Shown here one piece after another: positions 39,585 to 49,087 of a stretch of DNA of 54,062 bases; position 1 is the first letter of the stretch, and each line of letters begins with the position of its first letter. Location: assembly GCA_002693775.1 (NCBI GenBank), contig NZRP01000062.1:1-54062 (forward strand), written 5' to 3'. Made by a program: the position numbers and the translations under genes. The notes under the pieces are model-generated. The model did not search any database. It was given only the letters and a program-made list of their open reading frames with translations, and was not told the DNA's origin. The DNA comes from Crocinitomicaceae bacterium. Lineage in GTDB: Bacteria > Bacteroidota > Bacteroidia > Flavobacteriales_D > Sanyastnellaceae.

Positions 39585-41684
39585 TTATCCTTGAGCTTCT
39601 TCAATCACTCGTTCTTGAACATTTGTTGGTGCCTCAGCGTAATGGCTGAATGACATGCTTGACGTTGCACGACCTGAAGTAAGAGTTCGTAAAGCTGTTA
39701 CGTAACCAAACATTTCAGATAGTGGAACTTTAGCATTAATTACAGTCTTACCTGCGCGCTCGTCAGTACCCTCGATAAGAGCACGACGCTTGTTAAGGTC
39801 ACCGATACAGTCACCCATGTTCTCTTCTGGAGTAACAACTTCAAGTGCCATCATTGGCTCAAGAATCTTAGGTGAACAGTTTTTAACTGCATTACGGTAA
39901 GCAAACTTAGCAGCCTGCTCGAATGAAAGTGCGTCAGAGTCAACGGGGTGGAAAGAACCATCCATAAGCTCTACTCTCATGCTATCCATTGGGAATCCTG
40001 CAAGTACACCGTTAGTCATTGCAACTTTAAATCCTTTCTCTACAGCTGGAACGAATTCCTTAGGAACGTTTCCACCCTTAATAGAACTAACGAATTCTAG
40101 TCCTTCTTTCTCTGCATCAGTCGCAGGTCCGATCTTAACAACGATATCTGCGAACTTACCACGTCCACCAGACTGCTTTTTATAAACCTCACGGTGATCA
40201 GCTGAGCTGAATATAGCCTCCTTGTATGCAACACGTGGCTGACCTTGATTACACTCAACGCTAAACTCTCTCTTAAGACGGTCAATAAGAACCTCAAGGT
40301 GGAGCTCTCCCATACCTGAGATAATAGTCTGACCGCTTTCCTCGTCTGTCTTTACTGTGAAAGTTGGATCCTCTTCAGAAAGTTTTGAAAGACCATTTGA
40401 AAGTTTGTCAATATCTGCTTGAGACTTAGGCTCAATTGCGATACCAATTACGGGATCAGGGAAAGACATAGACTCAAGTACTATAGGTGAGTCTTGTGAA
40501 CAAAGAGTATCACCAGTACGGATATCCTTAAATCCAACAACAGCACCGATATCACCAGCTTCTAGACAATCGATAGGGTTCTGCTTGTTTGAGTGCATTT
40601 GGAAAATACGAGAGATACGCTCCTTCTTGTCAGAACGAGTGTTCTGTACGTAAGAGCCAGCTGGTAGCATACCAGAGTAAGCACGAACGAAACAAAGACG
40701 ACCTACGAATGGGTCAGTAGCAATCTTAAATGCTAGTCCTGCAAATGGCTGAGATGGATCAGGCTTACGCTCGATTTGTTTAGTCTCATCATCAGGGTGA
40801 GTTCCGATAATAGCTTCTACATCGTATGGAGATGGTAGGTAGCGCATAACAGCGTCAAGCATTGTCTGTACACCTTTGTTCTTAAATGCGGATCCACAAA
40901 GAAGTGGAGTAATGTCCATAGCGATAGTCGCTTTACGAATAGCTGAGTGAATTTCTTCCTCTGTTAAGCTATCTGGATCCTCGAAGTACTTTTCCATAAG
41001 AGTATCGTCCTGCTCAGCAACAGATTCGATAAGCTTCTCTCTCCACTCTTCAACAGTACCTTTTAGGTCTTCAGGAATATCGATCTCATTCCATGTCATG
41101 CCCATGTCCTCCTCGTTCCAAACGAATGCTTTGTTTTGAACTAGATCAACTACACCACGGAAGGCATCTTCAGCACCGATTGGTACCTGAAGAGGCACTG
41201 GGTTAGCTCCAAGCATCTCCTTAATCATACCAACTACGTTAAAGAAGTCTGCACCTGAACGGTCCATCTTGTTAACGAAGCCAATTCGAGGTACGTTGTA
41301 CTTATCAGCAAGGTTCCAGTTAGTCTCAGACTGTGGCTCAACACCTGATACAGCACAGAATAGACCTACAGCTCCATCAAGTACGCGTAATGAACGTTCT
41401 ACCTCTACAGTAAAGTCAACGTGACCAGGAGTGTCAATAATGTTAATACGATGATCAACATTTTGGAATTTCCAGAAACATGTAGTTGCAGCTGATGTGA
41501 TAGTAATACCACGCTCCTGCTCTTGCTCCATCCAGTCCATTGTTGCAGCACCATCGTGTACCTCACCAATTTTGTGAGAGATTCCCGTGTAGTATAGGAT
41601 ACGCTCAGTTGTCGTCGTTTTACCGGCGTCAACGTGGGCCATAATTCCAATGTTTCTCGTAAGATTTAAATCACGCTTTGCCAT
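39585..41684 (-). CDS. fusA: Elongation factor G
   Basis: GTPase that drives translocation and helps recycle ribosomes. 699 residues from the ATG at 41684 ([14 protein letters not shown]); the 35 open codons upstream overlap rpsG and are not EF-G. GTPase motifs: [12 protein letters not shown] (G1), [11 protein letters not shown] (switch/G2), DTPGHVDF (G3) and [10 protein letters not shown] (G4). Domains II-V follow, ending [11 protein letters not shown]. The sequence fits the main, housekeeping EF-G rather than the EF-G2 paralogue. It lies 7 bases after rpsG. Confidence 0.99.
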   Translation of the reverse strand: MAKRDLNLTRNIGIMAHVDAGKTTTTERILYYTGISHKIGEVHDGAATMDWMEQEQERGITITSAATTCFWKFQNVDHRINIIDTPGHVDFTVEVERSLRVLDGAVGLFCAVSGVEPQSETNWNLADKYNVPRIGFVNKMDRSGADFFNVVGMIKEMLGANPVPLQVPIGAEDAFRGVVDLVQNKAFVWNEEDMGMTWNEIDIPEDLKGTVEEWREKLIESVAEQDDTLMEKYFEDPDSLTEEEIHSAIRKATIAMDITPLLCGSAFKNKGVQTMLDAVMRYLPSPYDVEAIIGTHPDDETKQIERKPDPSQPFAGLAFKIATDPFVGRLCFVRAYSGMLPAGSYVQNTRSDKKERISRIFQMHSNKQNPIDCLEAGDIGAVVGFKDIRTGDTLCSQDSPIVLESMSFPDPVIGIAIEPKSQADIDKLSNGLSKLSEEDPTFTVKTDEESGQTIISGMGELHLEVLIDRLKREFSVECNQGQPRVAYKEAIFSSADHREVYKKQSGGRGKFADIVVKIGPATDAEKEGLEFVSSIKGGNVPKEFVPAVEKGFKVAMTNGVLAGFPMDSMRVELMDGSFHPVDSDALSFEQAAKFAYRNAVKNCSPKILEPMMALEVVTPEENMGDCIGDLNKRRALIEGTDERAGKTVINAKVPLSEMFGYVTALRTLTSGRATSSMSFSHYAEAPTNVQERVIEEAQG

Positions 41685-41691
41685 AATAATA

Positions 41692-42159
41692 TTAGAAACG
41701 GAAGTGAGAGAATGCTTTATTTGCTTCAGCCATACGGTGAGTGTCCTCTTTCTTTTTGAAAGCTGCACCCTCCTCCTTAGAAGCGGCAATAATTTCAGAT
41801 GATAGACGATCTGCCATTGACTTTTCGTTGCGCTTACGAGCGAAACTGATTAGCCAGTTCATAGCAAGACTGTTCTTACGGCTATCACGAATAGGGGTAG
41901 GAATCTGGAAAGTCGCTCCACCTACACGACGGCTACGTACCTCAACTCCAGGAGTAATGTTTTCAAGAGCTTTCTTGAATAGAGCTAGGCCATCCTCACC
42001 AGTTTTCTCAGCAACCTTATCGATTGCGTTGTAGAAAATCTTAAATGCAGTGCTCTTCTTTCCGTCCATCATCAGGTTGTTAACGAAAACCGTTACTTGA
42101 ACGTCACCAAACCTTGAGTCTGGTAGAATAGGGTGCTTTTTTGCTACTTTCCTTCTCAT
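41692..42159 (-). CDS. rpsG: Ribosomal protein S7
   Basis: Primary binder of the 16S 3' domain, 155 residues. [19 protein letters not shown], then [20 protein letters not shown] and [19 protein letters not shown] are the family blocks. In E. coli S7 regulates the str operon. It lies 12 bases after rpsL. Confidence 0.99.
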   Translation of the reverse strand: MRRKVAKKHPILPDSRFGDVQVTVFVNNLMMDGKKSTAFKIFYNAIDKVAEKTGEDGLALFKKALENITPGVEVRSRRVGGATFQIPTPIRDSRKNSLAMNWLISFARKRNEKSMADRLSSEIIAASKEEGAAFKKKEDTHRMAEANKAFSHFRF

Positions 42160-42171
42160 AGTTCCTCTTTA

Positions 42172-42549
42172 TTACTTCTTCTTAGCTTTTTTAGTCCCGT
42201 ACTTAGAACGACGCTGAGATCTACCTTCTACTCCGGCAGTATCAAGCGCACCACGAACAATGTGGTAACGTACACCCGGTAGGTCTTTTACACGACCTCC
42301 GCGTACAAGCACGATACTGTGCTCTTGTAGGTTATGGCCTTCTCCTCCAATGTATGCGTTTACCTCGTTTCCGTTTGTTAGACGTACACGGGCTACTTTA
42401 CGCATAGCTGAATTAGGCTTCTTAGGAGTTGTTGTATACACACGTACACACACTCCACGACGTTGTGGGCAAGAGTCCAATGCTGCGGACTTGCTCGCTA
42501 CAGGCTTTGTGTAGCGACCCTTGCGTATTAACTGCTGTATTGTAGGCAT
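42172..42549 (-). CDS. rpsL: Ribosomal protein S12
   Basis: Decoding-centre protein, 125 residues from the ATG at 42549 ([12 protein letters not shown]). [19 protein letters not shown] and [13 protein letters not shown] are intact. The two lysines whose substitution commonly gives streptomycin resistance, Lys43 and Lys88, are wild type. Asp89, modified by methylthiolation in E. coli, is present. First gene of the superoperon. Confidence 0.99.
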   Translation of the reverse strand: MPTIQQLIRKGRYTKPVASKSAALDSCPQRRGVCVRVYTTTPKKPNSAMRKVARVRLTNGNEVNAYIGGEGHNLQEHSIVLVRGGRVKDLPGVRYHIVRGALDTAGVEGRSQRRSKYGTKKAKKK

Positions 42550-42611
42550 CCTCTCGGTTAGCGTTATCAAATGGGCATAAAAAAGTATTCCCCAGATTTT
42601 ATTTGGGTGTG

Positions 42612-42641
42612 CAAAAGTACATCGTTTTCTGTTATTTCCAA
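42612..42641 (-). promoter_or_regulatory. Promoter of the str-S10-spc-alpha superoperon
   Basis: On the minus strand, TTG (42639-42641) is followed after exactly 19 bases by TACTTTTG (42612-42619). Both boxes and the spacing match the Bacteroidota consensus TTG-N19-TAnnTTTG. Transcription would start near 42605, giving a leader of about 55 bases before rpsL. Confidence 0.8.
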
Positions 42642-42736
42642 CACTGAATTGTTGTTTTTTCTACATCTACAAGAAAGTATCTTTTTACTTATGCATTTTA
42701 CCATGAGAGTGAAATGCCTCGTCGTAAATTCGTGAC

Positions 42737-45079
42737 GTGGATTTTTTAAACTATTTGAACACCCCGCAGAGGGCAGCGGCAGAGCACCAAGAGGGGCCTA
42801 TGATGGTTATAGCAGGTGCAGGTAGTGGAAAGACGAGAGTACTAACGGTTAGGATAGCTCATTTAATGAGAAATGGAGTGGATCCTTTTAATATTTTGGC
42901 CTTAACCTTCACTAATAAAGCAGCGAGGGAGATGAAGGGAAGAATTGGGCGCCTTGTGGGTGAGGGTGAGGCAAGAAACCTAATGATGGGTACGTTTCAC
43001 AGCATCTTCGCGCGCATTCTCCGCATTGAAAGTGACAGGCTTAACTACCCTAGCAATTTCACCATATATGACACGCAAGATTCTAAAAGCCTACTAAAGG
43101 ACATTATTAAAGGTATGGGTCTTGACGATAAGGTATATAAGGTATCATCTGTCGCGAGTCGCATCTCTGGAGCTAAAAATAATTTGATCGACTCAGCAGC
43201 CTACATGAATCATGGTGAGATTCAGTCTGAGGATAGGTTAAGTGGTAAGCCTCGCATTGGAGATATTTTCAAGGCTTATGAGAATAGGTGTTTCAGGGCT
43301 GGCGCTATGGATTTTGACGACCTGCTTTATAAGATGAATGTTCTACTTAGGGATAATCCTGATATACTTATAAAGTATCAGCACAGGTTTCAATATATAA
43401 TGGTAGACGAGTATCAGGATACAAACTATGCTCAGTACCTCATTATAAAACAGCTTAGTGCAGCGCATGAAAATGTATGTGTGGTTGGTGATGACGCACA
43501 GTCTATTTATGGATTCAGAGGTGCGAGTATTCAAAACATTCTGAACTTTCGCAAGGATTATCCAGATGCTGTGACTTATAAGCTGGAGCAGAATTACAGG
43601 TCAACTAAGACCATTGTAAGTGCTGCGAATTCTGTGATAGCTGTTAATCAAGACCAAATCAAGAAAGAGCTATACACTGACAACAATGATGGAGATAAAA
43701 TCCAACTTCATTGTGCCGCGAGGGATAACAATGAGGGAATGTTCGTGGCAGATAAGATTTTTGAGAAAAGAGGACAGGTTCATTGCGACTACAAGGATTT
43801 TGCGATTCTCTACAGAACCAATGCTCAGTCAAGATCGTTTGAGGAGTGTCTGAGGAAGCTAAACATACCTTATAGAATATTTGGTGGGACAAGCTTCTAC
43901 CAAAGGAAGGAGATTAAGGATTTGATCGCCTACTTTAGGCTAGTCGTGAACCCGCGTGATGATGAATCGCTAAGACGAATCATAAACTACCCTGCAAGGG
44001 GAATAGGTGCTACTTCTCTCGATAGGCTTTTTGTAGCTGCTGGGGAGCAGAACATGGGAGTGTATGACCTTATAACCGTTGGTACTCAACCTACCACCAT
44101 CAAAAATGCAGCTTGGAAAAAGATTCAAGATTTTGCACTGATGATGCAAAGTTTTGGTACAGAGCTAGAGACCAAATCTGCACACAGCCTAGCACTTCGT
44201 ATTGCAAAGAGATCAGGTATTGTTCACCAACTCTATACAGATAAGCAGAAAGAAGGAAACTATAATGAAGGCACAGAGCGATATGAAAACGTTCAAGAGC
44301 TATTAAACGGAATACATGCATTTAGTGAGGATTCAGAGGAAGAAAAGGTATTGACTCTTAGAGATTATCTTAGCGAGAACATAGAACTGCTCACAGATGC
44401 TGATCAGGATGATGATGATAACAATAAGGTTAACCTTATGACCATACACGCGGCAAAGGGTTTGGAGTTTGACCACGTGTACGTTGTAGGAATGGAAGAG
44501 AACTTATTCCCATCTCAACGCGCAATGGATTCTAGAGCAGATATGGAAGAAGAGCGCAGACTGTTCTACGTAGCTCTGACCAGGGCATGTGTAACCTGCA
44601 CCCTCTCTTACGCTCAAATGCGTTTTAAGTGGGGTCAAATGCACATGGGCGAACCCAGCCGATTTATCGATGAGATAGACGAGCAATATATCAGCTCGCC
44701 TACCGTTGGAGGTGAAATCAGAAAAGCATACGGAACAGGCGGCGGTTTCACGCCAGGAGGATGGGGCGCCACTAAATCGACTTCAAAGTCTAAGTATAAA
44801 ACGGCCGCTTCCAAACCACCTAAACACAAATCAACTTACCGTCCATCAATCATGGGCAGAAACCTTAAAAAGGTCGACCTAAAATCGACCCCCGCTAAAG
44901 CTCCAAGATCTGATATGATCGACCTGAAAGAAGGAGTTAATGTGAAGCATGCAAAGTTTGGTAAGGGGACTGTAATCTCTATTGAAGGACACTCGCCCAA
45001 CGTAAAGGCCACCATAAAATTTCTATCTGTAGGCACAAAGCAATTACTTTTGAAGTTCGCGAAACTTGAAATTCTGTGA
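42737..45079 (+). CDS. pcrA: UvrD/PcrA-type superfamily 1 DNA helicase
   Basis: ATP-dependent 3'-5' helicase of 780 residues, from a GTG start (MDFLNYLNTPQRAAAEH). All SF1A motifs are visible: Q motif and Walker A AGAGSGKT (26-33), VDEYQDT (II), GDDAQSIYGFRGA (III), EQNYRST (IV), TIHAAKGLEFDHVYVVGMEE (V) and EERRLFYVALTRA (VI). The C-terminus has a basic low-complexity linker and a Tudor-like domain (VNVKHAKFGKGTVISIEG) as in PcrA/UvrD proteins that bind RNA polymerase. UvrD and PcrA cannot be separated by name from sequence alone. It heads a tight operon: the next gene overlaps its stop as GTGA. Confidence 0.96.
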   Translation: MDFLNYLNTPQRAAAEHQEGPMMVIAGAGSGKTRVLTVRIAHLMRNGVDPFNILALTFTNKAAREMKGRIGRLVGEGEARNLMMGTFHSIFARILRIESDRLNYPSNFTIYDTQDSKSLLKDIIKGMGLDDKVYKVSSVASRISGAKNNLIDSAAYMNHGEIQSEDRLSGKPRIGDIFKAYENRCFRAGAMDFDDLLYKMNVLLRDNPDILIKYQHRFQYIMVDEYQDTNYAQYLIIKQLSAAHENVCVVGDDAQSIYGFRGASIQNILNFRKDYPDAVTYKLEQNYRSTKTIVSAANSVIAVNQDQIKKELYTDNNDGDKIQLHCAARDNNEGMFVADKIFEKRGQVHCDYKDFAILYRTNAQSRSFEECLRKLNIPYRIFGGTSFYQRKEIKDLIAYFRLVVNPRDDESLRRIINYPARGIGATSLDRLFVAAGEQNMGVYDLITVGTQPTTIKNAAWKKIQDFALMMQSFGTELETKSAHSLALRIAKRSGIVHQLYTDKQKEGNYNEGTERYENVQELLNGIHAFSEDSEEEKVLTLRDYLSENIELLTDADQDDDDNNKVNLMTIHAAKGLEFDHVYVVGMEENLFPSQRAMDSRADMEEERRLFYVALTRACVTCTLSYAQMRFKWGQMHMGEPSRFIDEIDEQYISSPTVGGEIRKAYGTGGGFTPGGWGATKSTSKSKYKTAASKPPKHKSTYRPSIMGRNLKKVDLKSTPAKAPRSDMIDLKEGVNVKHAKFGKGTVISIEGHSPNVKATIKFLSVGTKQLLLKFAKLEIL

Positions 45080-45744
45080 AGAACACAACAGTAATATTAT
45101 TGAGCACCCTTGCTTGCTTTATTTTAATATCATCTTGTTGCACAGACAATTCATGCACTTCTTCCTACATAATTGAAGGGTTTGTGACTTCAGCTTCCGG
45201 CAACACGCCCTGCGTTGGCTTCGAAATTGAACTAGAAGAAAAAGTTGTTGAGGGCGGGATGCTCAATTCATTTTTCGAAACCGCCGGAATCGCTACAACT
45301 GACGCGCAGGGCTACTACAGAATCGAATTCCCTCGTAGGTCAGTAGTGGAGTTTAAAATCAAAGTAGAAAAAGAAGGGTGGTTTCCGTTTACTAAATTAA
45401 TTGACCCCGAACTTTTCCTACCAGATTCGCCGGTTGAAAATAATATGCAGACGACGCCTCGCGCAGATTTGGACTTGAGGGTAATCAATATCCCTCCCAC
45501 AACTGAGGATGATAAAATGAGGGTTAGACTGCTTAAAACTTTTGAGCAATATTCTACTTGCGATGCAGAATGGAGGGTGTTTTTTGGGGAAAACATAGAC
45601 ACAACTTTAAGTTGCATTATCCCAGGTGATGTTTGGATGCCTTATCTCTCTATAGACCAAACCGACCCTGAGGCAGAAGTCACAATCATAGACTCAGTCT
45701 ATTGCCCATCATTTGAGACAACAATAATAAATGTGCTCTATTGA
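45076..45744 (+). CDS. Lipoprotein of unknown function with a carboxypeptidase-regulatory-like domain
   Basis: 222 residues from a GTG that overlaps the helicase stop. The N-terminus is a lipoprotein signal (hydrophobic core, then ISSCC), with Cys21 the likely lipidated residue. Residues about 30-110 have the pattern IEGFVTSASGNTPCVGFEIE ... GYYRIEFP, resembling the beta-sandwich CarboxypepD_reg-like fold common in Bacteroidota. The remaining half, with three scattered cysteines, I do not recognise. The stop lies 14 bases inside the next gene. Operon position suggests coexpression with the helicase and the two hydrolases, but the function is unknown. Confidence 0.8.
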   Translation: MKNTTVILLSTLACFILISSCCTDNSCTSSYIIEGFVTSASGNTPCVGFEIELEEKVVEGGMLNSFFETAGIATTDAQGYYRIEFPRRSVVEFKIKVEKEGWFPFTKLIDPELFLPDSPVENNMQTTPRADLDLRVINIPPTTEDDKMRVRLLKTFEQYSTCDAEWRVFFGENIDTTLSCIIPGDVWMPYLSIDQTDPEAEVTIIDSVYCPSFETTIINVLY

Positions 45745-46399
45745 TTACCCACTTCCAAAGGAAATTAACAGCAAAAGCTTCGAAGTCAAGCAAACTGCTA
45801 GGTGGTTTCATTTGGGTCAGCAACCAAGCGATTGCGGAAAAATCCTAATTGCACTCCATGGCTACGGACAGCATCCTGCATACATGATGGAATCTCTAAA
45901 GCCACTTCTTGACTCCATTGAGAATCTATGCATTGTCGCACCAGAAGGGCTTAGCAGATTCTACATCCAAGGAACTGACGGCAGAGTTGGTGCTTCATGG
46001 ATGACTTGTGACGATAGAGTTCAAGACATAAAGGATCACCTTTACTACTTAAACTCTTGGTGGGACAGTATTGAAGTTACATCTGAAACAGAGATTACAC
46101 TTCTAGGCTTTTCGCAAGGAGTAGCTACTGCTGGAAGATGGTTAGCTGATGGTTTTGGTTCGGACAAGGTGATTTTTCATTCCGGTTCGATTCCAGCTGA
46201 GTGGCATGATGATGCGCCATCGTTTAATACTCGGATAAATAAGTGGACAATCCTTAGAGGGGATTCAGATAACATTTATCTTGAAGACACCCACAAAGCA
46301 ACTGCAACCTTATTTGAAACACTTAGTCTTAATTTTGAAAGCCTTTCGTTTGATGGTTCACATAAAATGACGGCGCAACACCTAAAAGATTTGATTTAA
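45731..46399 (+). CDS. Alpha/beta hydrolase, carboxylesterase/phospholipase type
   Basis: 222-residue cytoplasmic hydrolase of the small esterase family (COG0400-like). The oxyanion-loop motif LHGYG (42-46), the nucleophile elbow GFSQG with Ser128, a late Asp in LRGDSD (178 or 180) and His211 in DGSHKMTAQ form the catalytic triad. No signal peptide. Relatives hydrolyse short acyl esters or lysophospholipids; the substrate here is unknown. The start overlaps the lipoprotein by 14 bases, and the deiminase-like gene begins one base after its stop. Confidence 0.9.
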   Translation: MCSIDYPLPKEINSKSFEVKQTARWFHLGQQPSDCGKILIALHGYGQHPAYMMESLKPLLDSIENLCIVAPEGLSRFYIQGTDGRVGASWMTCDDRVQDIKDHLYYLNSWWDSIEVTSETEITLLGFSQGVATAGRWLADGFGSDKVIFHSGSIPAEWHDDAPSFNTRINKWTILRGDSDNIYLEDTHKATATLFETLSLNFESLSFDGSHKMTAQHLKDLI

Positions 46400-46400
46400 G

Positions 46401-48188
46401 ATGAATAGAGTTTTACTTTCACTAGCTACGTTGCTCCTTTCCGCAACGAACATAGCCCAAACCACACTCCCACACCACATTAGCGACCAGGAACGCGATT
46501 ACATTGAAAGAGTTGGGTTTGAGAGAAAACTTACAAGAGGCATAACTACTCCACCAGACTTCGACAATTTGAGAGCCGCTGCAGAGTGGGAAGAAATCGA
46601 GGCGCTGACTATTTCATGGGAAGGATTTAGTTGTATTCTTAAACAAATTGTAGCAGCTGCTGAAAGCGAGTGTACAGTAATTGTATTTACAGAATCGCCT
46701 AACTCTACCGAGAATTACCTGACTGGTAATGCATGTGGGGGTCCAGTAAGTTTAGACAATGTGAACATTGTTGAGGCAGACTTGAATTCGATTTGGATTA
46801 GGGACTACGGAGCGAATACTGTTTATGGCTCTTGGAACGATGACAGGATACTCGTTGATTGGTTGTACAACAGGCCACGTCCTGAAGATGACGCTATTCC
46901 AGATGTATTGGGCGAAGAGATGGGAATCGATGTTTATAGCACAACTGCTGAGCCTAACGATTTAATGAATACGGGTGGAAATTACATGAGTGATGGATTT
47001 GGCCTAGCGTTTGAATCAGAATTAATTGTTGAAGAAAATAATGGAGGTTCAAGCTGGTGGACAACCTTCCCGGACCACTCTTTGGAAGAAATACAGGAGA
47101 TTCTAGAAGACTTTATGGGTATTGAGACATTAGTCACTATGCCAACTCTCCCTTATGATGGAATTCATCATATTGATATGCATATGAAGCTTCTTGATGA
47201 GAGCACATTGCTAGTTTCTGAATACCCTGAAGGCGTAGCAGATGGTCCTCAAATCAATGCAAACTTAGATTATGTTCTTTCTAATTACACAACTAAGTGG
47301 GGAACTCCATTTGATGTGATTAGAATACCAAGCCCGCCTGAGTACAACTATGGCTACCCTGATGAAAACGGCTACTACCTGACTTATTCAAATGCTGTAT
47401 TCGTAAACAACAAGGTCATTCTTCCGACTTATTATACAGAGTACGATACCACTGCGTTGAGGATTTGGGAAGAGGCTCTTCCTGGTTATGAGATTGTGGG
47501 AATCGATTGCGATAGCGGAAACGACAACATCATTTCGCTAAGCGGGGCTATTCACTGCATCACTCACAGTGTAGGAGTTGAGGATCCACTTATGATCAGC
47601 CACCTTCCATTAAACGATACAGAAAACACAACTGAGCCGTATTTAGTTGAGGGATACTTAAGTCATCGCTCAGACATAGCATCTGCTTCTCTATTCTACT
47701 CAACAAGTTCTGATGGGCCTTGGACTGAAGTAGTTATGTATGACACAGGTAACGGAGAAGACTTCACAGCGGAAATCCCTGCTCAACCTACAGGAACAAA
47801 CGTTTACTATTACATACACGGGGAAGCTAATTCTGGCAAAACAGGAAACAGACCAATGCCAGCGCCTGAGGGATGGTGGACCTTCCATGTAGGCGGCATA
47901 ATCATTGATGGCATTGACGAGGAAGAAGTAGGAGGATTCGCACCTATCTACCCTAATCCAGCTTCAGCAATCACCTGCGTTCCTGTACTTTTACAATCAG
48001 ACTCACACGTGAGAGTAGTCCTAAGAAATGTAATGGGTGAAACTATTGAAGATCTGCACAATGGTAAGCTCAACCAAGGTGAGAGCAAGCTTTTTTTCAA
48101 TGCAGGAAGCCTTTCCTCTGGAGCATACGTAATCACCCTAGAAATTGAAGGTGGGCACACATACTCTCAAAGAGTAATGGTTCGGTAA
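46401..48188 (+). CDS. Secreted peptidylarginine/agmatine deiminase family enzyme with T9SS sorting domain
   Basis: 595 residues with a signal peptide (cleavage near NIAQ). Residues about 55-390 form a guanidino-group-modifying domain of the agmatine deiminase/PPAD type. Family landmarks: AEWEEIEALTISW (61-73), SIWIRDYG (Arg134, Asp135), TGGNYMSDGFG (191-201), HHIDMHMK (His257, Asp259) and the nucleophile Cys386 in GAIHCITHS. About 100 residues of Ig-like sequence follow, then a C-terminal T9SS signal starting YPNPASAITCVPV. Porphyromonas gingivalis PPAD has the same layout of deiminase, Ig-like domain and sorting domain and converts C-terminal arginines to citrulline. Export plus this architecture favours protein or peptide deimination over agmatine. 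Last gene of the helicase operon. Confidence 0.9.
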   Translation: MNRVLLSLATLLLSATNIAQTTLPHHISDQERDYIERVGFERKLTRGITTPPDFDNLRAAAEWEEIEALTISWEGFSCILKQIVAAAESECTVIVFTESPNSTENYLTGNACGGPVSLDNVNIVEADLNSIWIRDYGANTVYGSWNDDRILVDWLYNRPRPEDDAIPDVLGEEMGIDVYSTTAEPNDLMNTGGNYMSDGFGLAFESELIVEENNGGSSWWTTFPDHSLEEIQEILEDFMGIETLVTMPTLPYDGIHHIDMHMKLLDESTLLVSEYPEGVADGPQINANLDYVLSNYTTKWGTPFDVIRIPSPPEYNYGYPDENGYYLTYSNAVFVNNKVILPTYYTEYDTTALRIWEEALPGYEIVGIDCDSGNDNIISLSGAIHCITHSVGVEDPLMISHLPLNDTENTTEPYLVEGYLSHRSDIASASLFYSTSSDGPWTEVVMYDTGNGEDFTAEIPAQPTGTNVYYYIHGEANSGKTGNRPMPAPEGWWTFHVGGIIIDGIDEEEVGGFAPIYPNPASAITCVPVLLQSDSHVRVVLRNVMGETIEDLHNGKLNQGESKLFFNAGSLSSGAYVITLEIEGGHTYSQRVMVR

Positions 48189-48194
48189 ATAGGA

Positions 48195-48932
48195 TTAATC
48201 TCTGCTTCCGAAGAATCTGAGCAAGAATAAGAACAGGTTTACGAAGTCTAAGTAGATAGACGTAGCGCAAAGAATTGCCATTTTCGCAGCAGTAGAAGAT
48301 TCTCCATCTATGCTAGCTCCTATGTTTTTAATCTTCTGAGTATCGTAAGCTATAAGCCCTGTAAAGATTAGTACTCCAGCTATTGAAATGATGACGTCTA
48401 AAATGCCTTTGTAAAAAAACATGTTTGCAATCGAAGCTATAATCAATCCTATCAATGCCATAAAGAGCAAAGACCCCATTTTAGTCAGATCTTTAGAAGT
48501 AGTATAACCTGCAATTGACATAACCGTGAAAGTACCTGAGGTGATTAAAAAAACCTTAGTAATTACAACTTTAGAGTATAAGTACAGAATAGAACTTAAA
48601 CTCAGCCCCATAGTCGCTGCAAATGCAAGAAATAATATGGTTAGAGTAATTGCAGAGAACCTTTCAAGTCCAGCATTCATTATTATAATGAAAGCGAACG
48701 GTGCAAGCATAAGACCCCAACGTAAAATACTATTTCCTTCAGGTCCAAAAATAGCTGCATAAATTTCTGAATGAGCTCCATACCATGCAGCAAAAGCTGT
48801 GACTATTAGTCCAACTACCATCCACGAGAATACGTTTGCTACGAAGTTCTTTGAAAGAACGGAAGAGCTTCCAGAGTTAGAACTGAATTGCTCAGTCCCT
48901 TTAAAAATTCTTGGGGGTTGATTATTATCCAT
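48195..48932 (-). CDS. Bax inhibitor-1 / YccA family membrane protein
   Basis: 245 residues, with a soluble polar N-terminus (MDNNQPPRIFKGTEQFSSNS) followed by seven predicted membrane helices. Family features include the early helix FVANVFSWMVVGLIVTAFAA, the central ITSGTFTVMSIAGY and the C-terminal YDTQKIKNIG with the conserved Asp. BI-1 proteins are proton- or calcium-leak channels; the bacterial role is not settled. The gene is convergent with the deiminase gene, 6 bases away, and has a long AT-rich upstream region with a -7 match. Confidence 0.93.
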   Translation of the reverse strand: MDNNQPPRIFKGTEQFSSNSGSSSVLSKNFVANVFSWMVVGLIVTAFAAWYGAHSEIYAAIFGPEGNSILRWGLMLAPFAFIIIMNAGLERFSAITLTILFLAFAATMGLSLSSILYLYSKVVITKVFLITSGTFTVMSIAGYTTSKDLTKMGSLLFMALIGLIIASIANMFFYKGILDVIISIAGVLIFTGLIAYDTQKIKNIGASIDGESSTAAKMAILCATSIYLDFVNLFLFLLRFFGSRD

Positions 48933-49007
48933 TATCTATAAATTAAATTGATGAATTCTAAAATTGTGATCTTTAAAAATCTAGTATATAAACGAACATT
49001 CAGATGA

Positions 49008-49015
49008 CAAACTTA
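49008..49015 (-). promoter_or_regulatory. Candidate -7 element for the Bax-inhibitor-1 gene
   Basis: TAAGTTTG on the minus strand matches TAnnTTTG, about 75 bases before the start codon. There is no TTG at the 19-base spacing, and the region is AT-rich, so chance is possible. Confidence 0.4.
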
Positions 49016-49087
49016 TACTTTAAAATATCAAAATAATCACAAAAATTATACGGTTTTCTTACCGAGAAACTATAAGGAACAAGAGTA

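Noticed and set aside
49041-49064. Possible terminator after folE2 (CGGT, AAGAAA, ACCG, then T-run)
   Set aside because: The stem is only four pairs and the T-run is five bases away; too weak to list as a feature.
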